A stretch of 20,667 bases of DNA from an uncultured Acetatifactor sp. (lineage in GTDB: Bacteria > Bacillota > Clostridia > Lachnospirales > Lachnospiraceae): assembly GCA_910580225.1 (NCBI GenBank), contig CAJTXE010000058.1:1-20667 (forward strand), written 5' to 3'. Positions 20,318-20,667 of this stretch are shown here, one piece after another. The notes beneath the pieces are model-generated. The model had not been told where the DNA came from. It saw nothing but the letters and a program-made list of their open reading frames with translations, and ran no database searches. Each line of letters starts with the position of its first letter. The first letter of the stretch is position 1. The translations under genes and the position numbers were made by a program.

Positions 20318-20667
20318 TTATAGATTATGATTTTGTTTCCATAACTCGACGAGCCGTTCCTCATACCCTAGAAATCGAGATAGCTGAACAGTGGTATATT
20401 CAGGATGCTCTAATATGGTATCATCACTGACAAGTAACTCAGCGGCAAATAAGTTGGCCTCCAATTCCGTTTTGGAATTGAGCAGAAGAGTTTTATTCCT
20501 GATAAAGTAACAATTCTGCTTTCGATGCAGTATGGCGTGTCCAAGTTCGTGTGCCATTATCTGTAACAGTTCTGACTCATTCAAATTCTGGTCAAGAAAT
20601 ATGTATCTGTGATTTTTTACTATGAAACACCACCTTCCGGGTAGCCAAAAAAGCGCAGACTGCCCCT
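20318..20667 (-). CDS. ImmA/IrrE-family metallopeptidase, 5' end outside the window
   Basis: The frame stays open from its stop at 20318 to the window edge, so the gene is partial; a TTG at 20584 is only an internal codon. Upstream of it the frame reads LPGRWCFIVKNHRYIFLDQN and continues into LNESELLQIMAHELGHAILH, the usual lead-in to the zinc site in this family. HELGH supplies two His ligands, and ELEANLFAAELL supplies the third acidic ligand. ImmA-type proteases relieve repression by cleaving or inactivating an XRE-type phage repressor. The repressor is often the next gene and would lie beyond the window. Confidence 0.88.
   Translation of the reverse strand, partial: GQSALFWLPGRWCFIVKNHRYIFLDQNLNESELLQIMAHELGHAILHRKQNCYFIRNKTLLLNSKTELEANLFAAELLVSDDTILEHPEYTTVQLSRFLGYEERLVELWKQNHNL

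Larger units (their letters stand above)
15939..20667. mobile_element. end of a tRNA-integrated prophage or other integrative element
   Basis: From the tRNA remnant to the right edge: tyrosine integrase, small toxin-antitoxin locus, KilA-N protein, zinc-ribbon protein, GIY-YIG protein and ImmA-like peptidase, all protein genes leftward and more AT-rich than the genes before 15766. KilA-N, T5orf172 and ImmA families are characteristic of phages and integrative elements. No structural, packaging or conjugation gene is visible, so phage versus integrative conjugative element is undecided. The far end is outside the window. Confidence 0.8.

Overview
The window reads as chromosome of a gut-type Firmicute, most likely a Lachnospiraceae-like Clostridium relative. 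The support is a ThiN-type thiamine pyrophosphokinase, a MecA adaptor, a SpoIID-like protein fused to peptidoglycan-binding and LysM modules, strong AAGGAG-type ribosome binding sites, and a large secreted M60 protease of the kind that attacks host glycoproteins. All family names come from motifs read by eye; no database search was run.

Layout. Positions 1-115 hold the 3' part of a tRNA-Gln(CUG) gene and its terminator. Positions 116-2800 carry a short-form RtcB RNA ligase (behind a terminator-like leader), a thiamine pyrophosphokinase and a small conserved Cys-containing protein. Positions 2998-10041 form a two-gene surface operon. Its first gene encodes a 1954-residue secreted M60 metallopeptidase with a dockerin-like module, FN3 and carbohydrate-binding-like domains. 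The second encodes a membrane-anchored protein with a cohesin-like domain, a plausible docking partner for the protease. Positions 10249-15766 hold mecA, a small unknown protein, a membrane-anchored C39-like cysteine peptidase with an eight-copy 30-bp in-frame tandem repeat, a convergent Lys/Arg-rich unknown gene, and the SpoIID/PG-binding/LysM protein.

At about 15939-15963 the chromosome is interrupted. A tRNA 3' end (acceptor stem, T-arm and its terminators) lies on the minus strand with no tRNA body attached, and immediately beyond it is a tyrosine integrase. From there to the right edge all protein genes are on the minus strand and visibly more AT-rich. I read this as the end of a prophage or other integrative element whose other end, with the restored tRNA, lies beyond the window.

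The element end carries the integrase, a compact type I toxin-antitoxin locus, a KilA-N protein, a zinc-ribbon protein, a coiled-coil/DUF4041-like GIY-YIG (T5orf172) protein, and an ImmA/IrrE-type metallopeptidase cut by the window edge. The toxin-antitoxin locus encodes a 28-residue Hol_Tox-like peptide and a convergent RNA of about 100 nt with its own promoter and a shared bidirectional terminator. Repeated near-identical leaders precede three of the genes. A repeated 14-bp palindrome, TTGCGACGTCGCAA, overlies the toxin promoter and recurs upstream of the zinc-ribbon gene, suggesting one regulator for several element promoters.

The two parts most worth following up are the dockerin/cohesin-like surface protease pair and the unannotated type I toxin-antitoxin locus with its shared operator-like palindromes.
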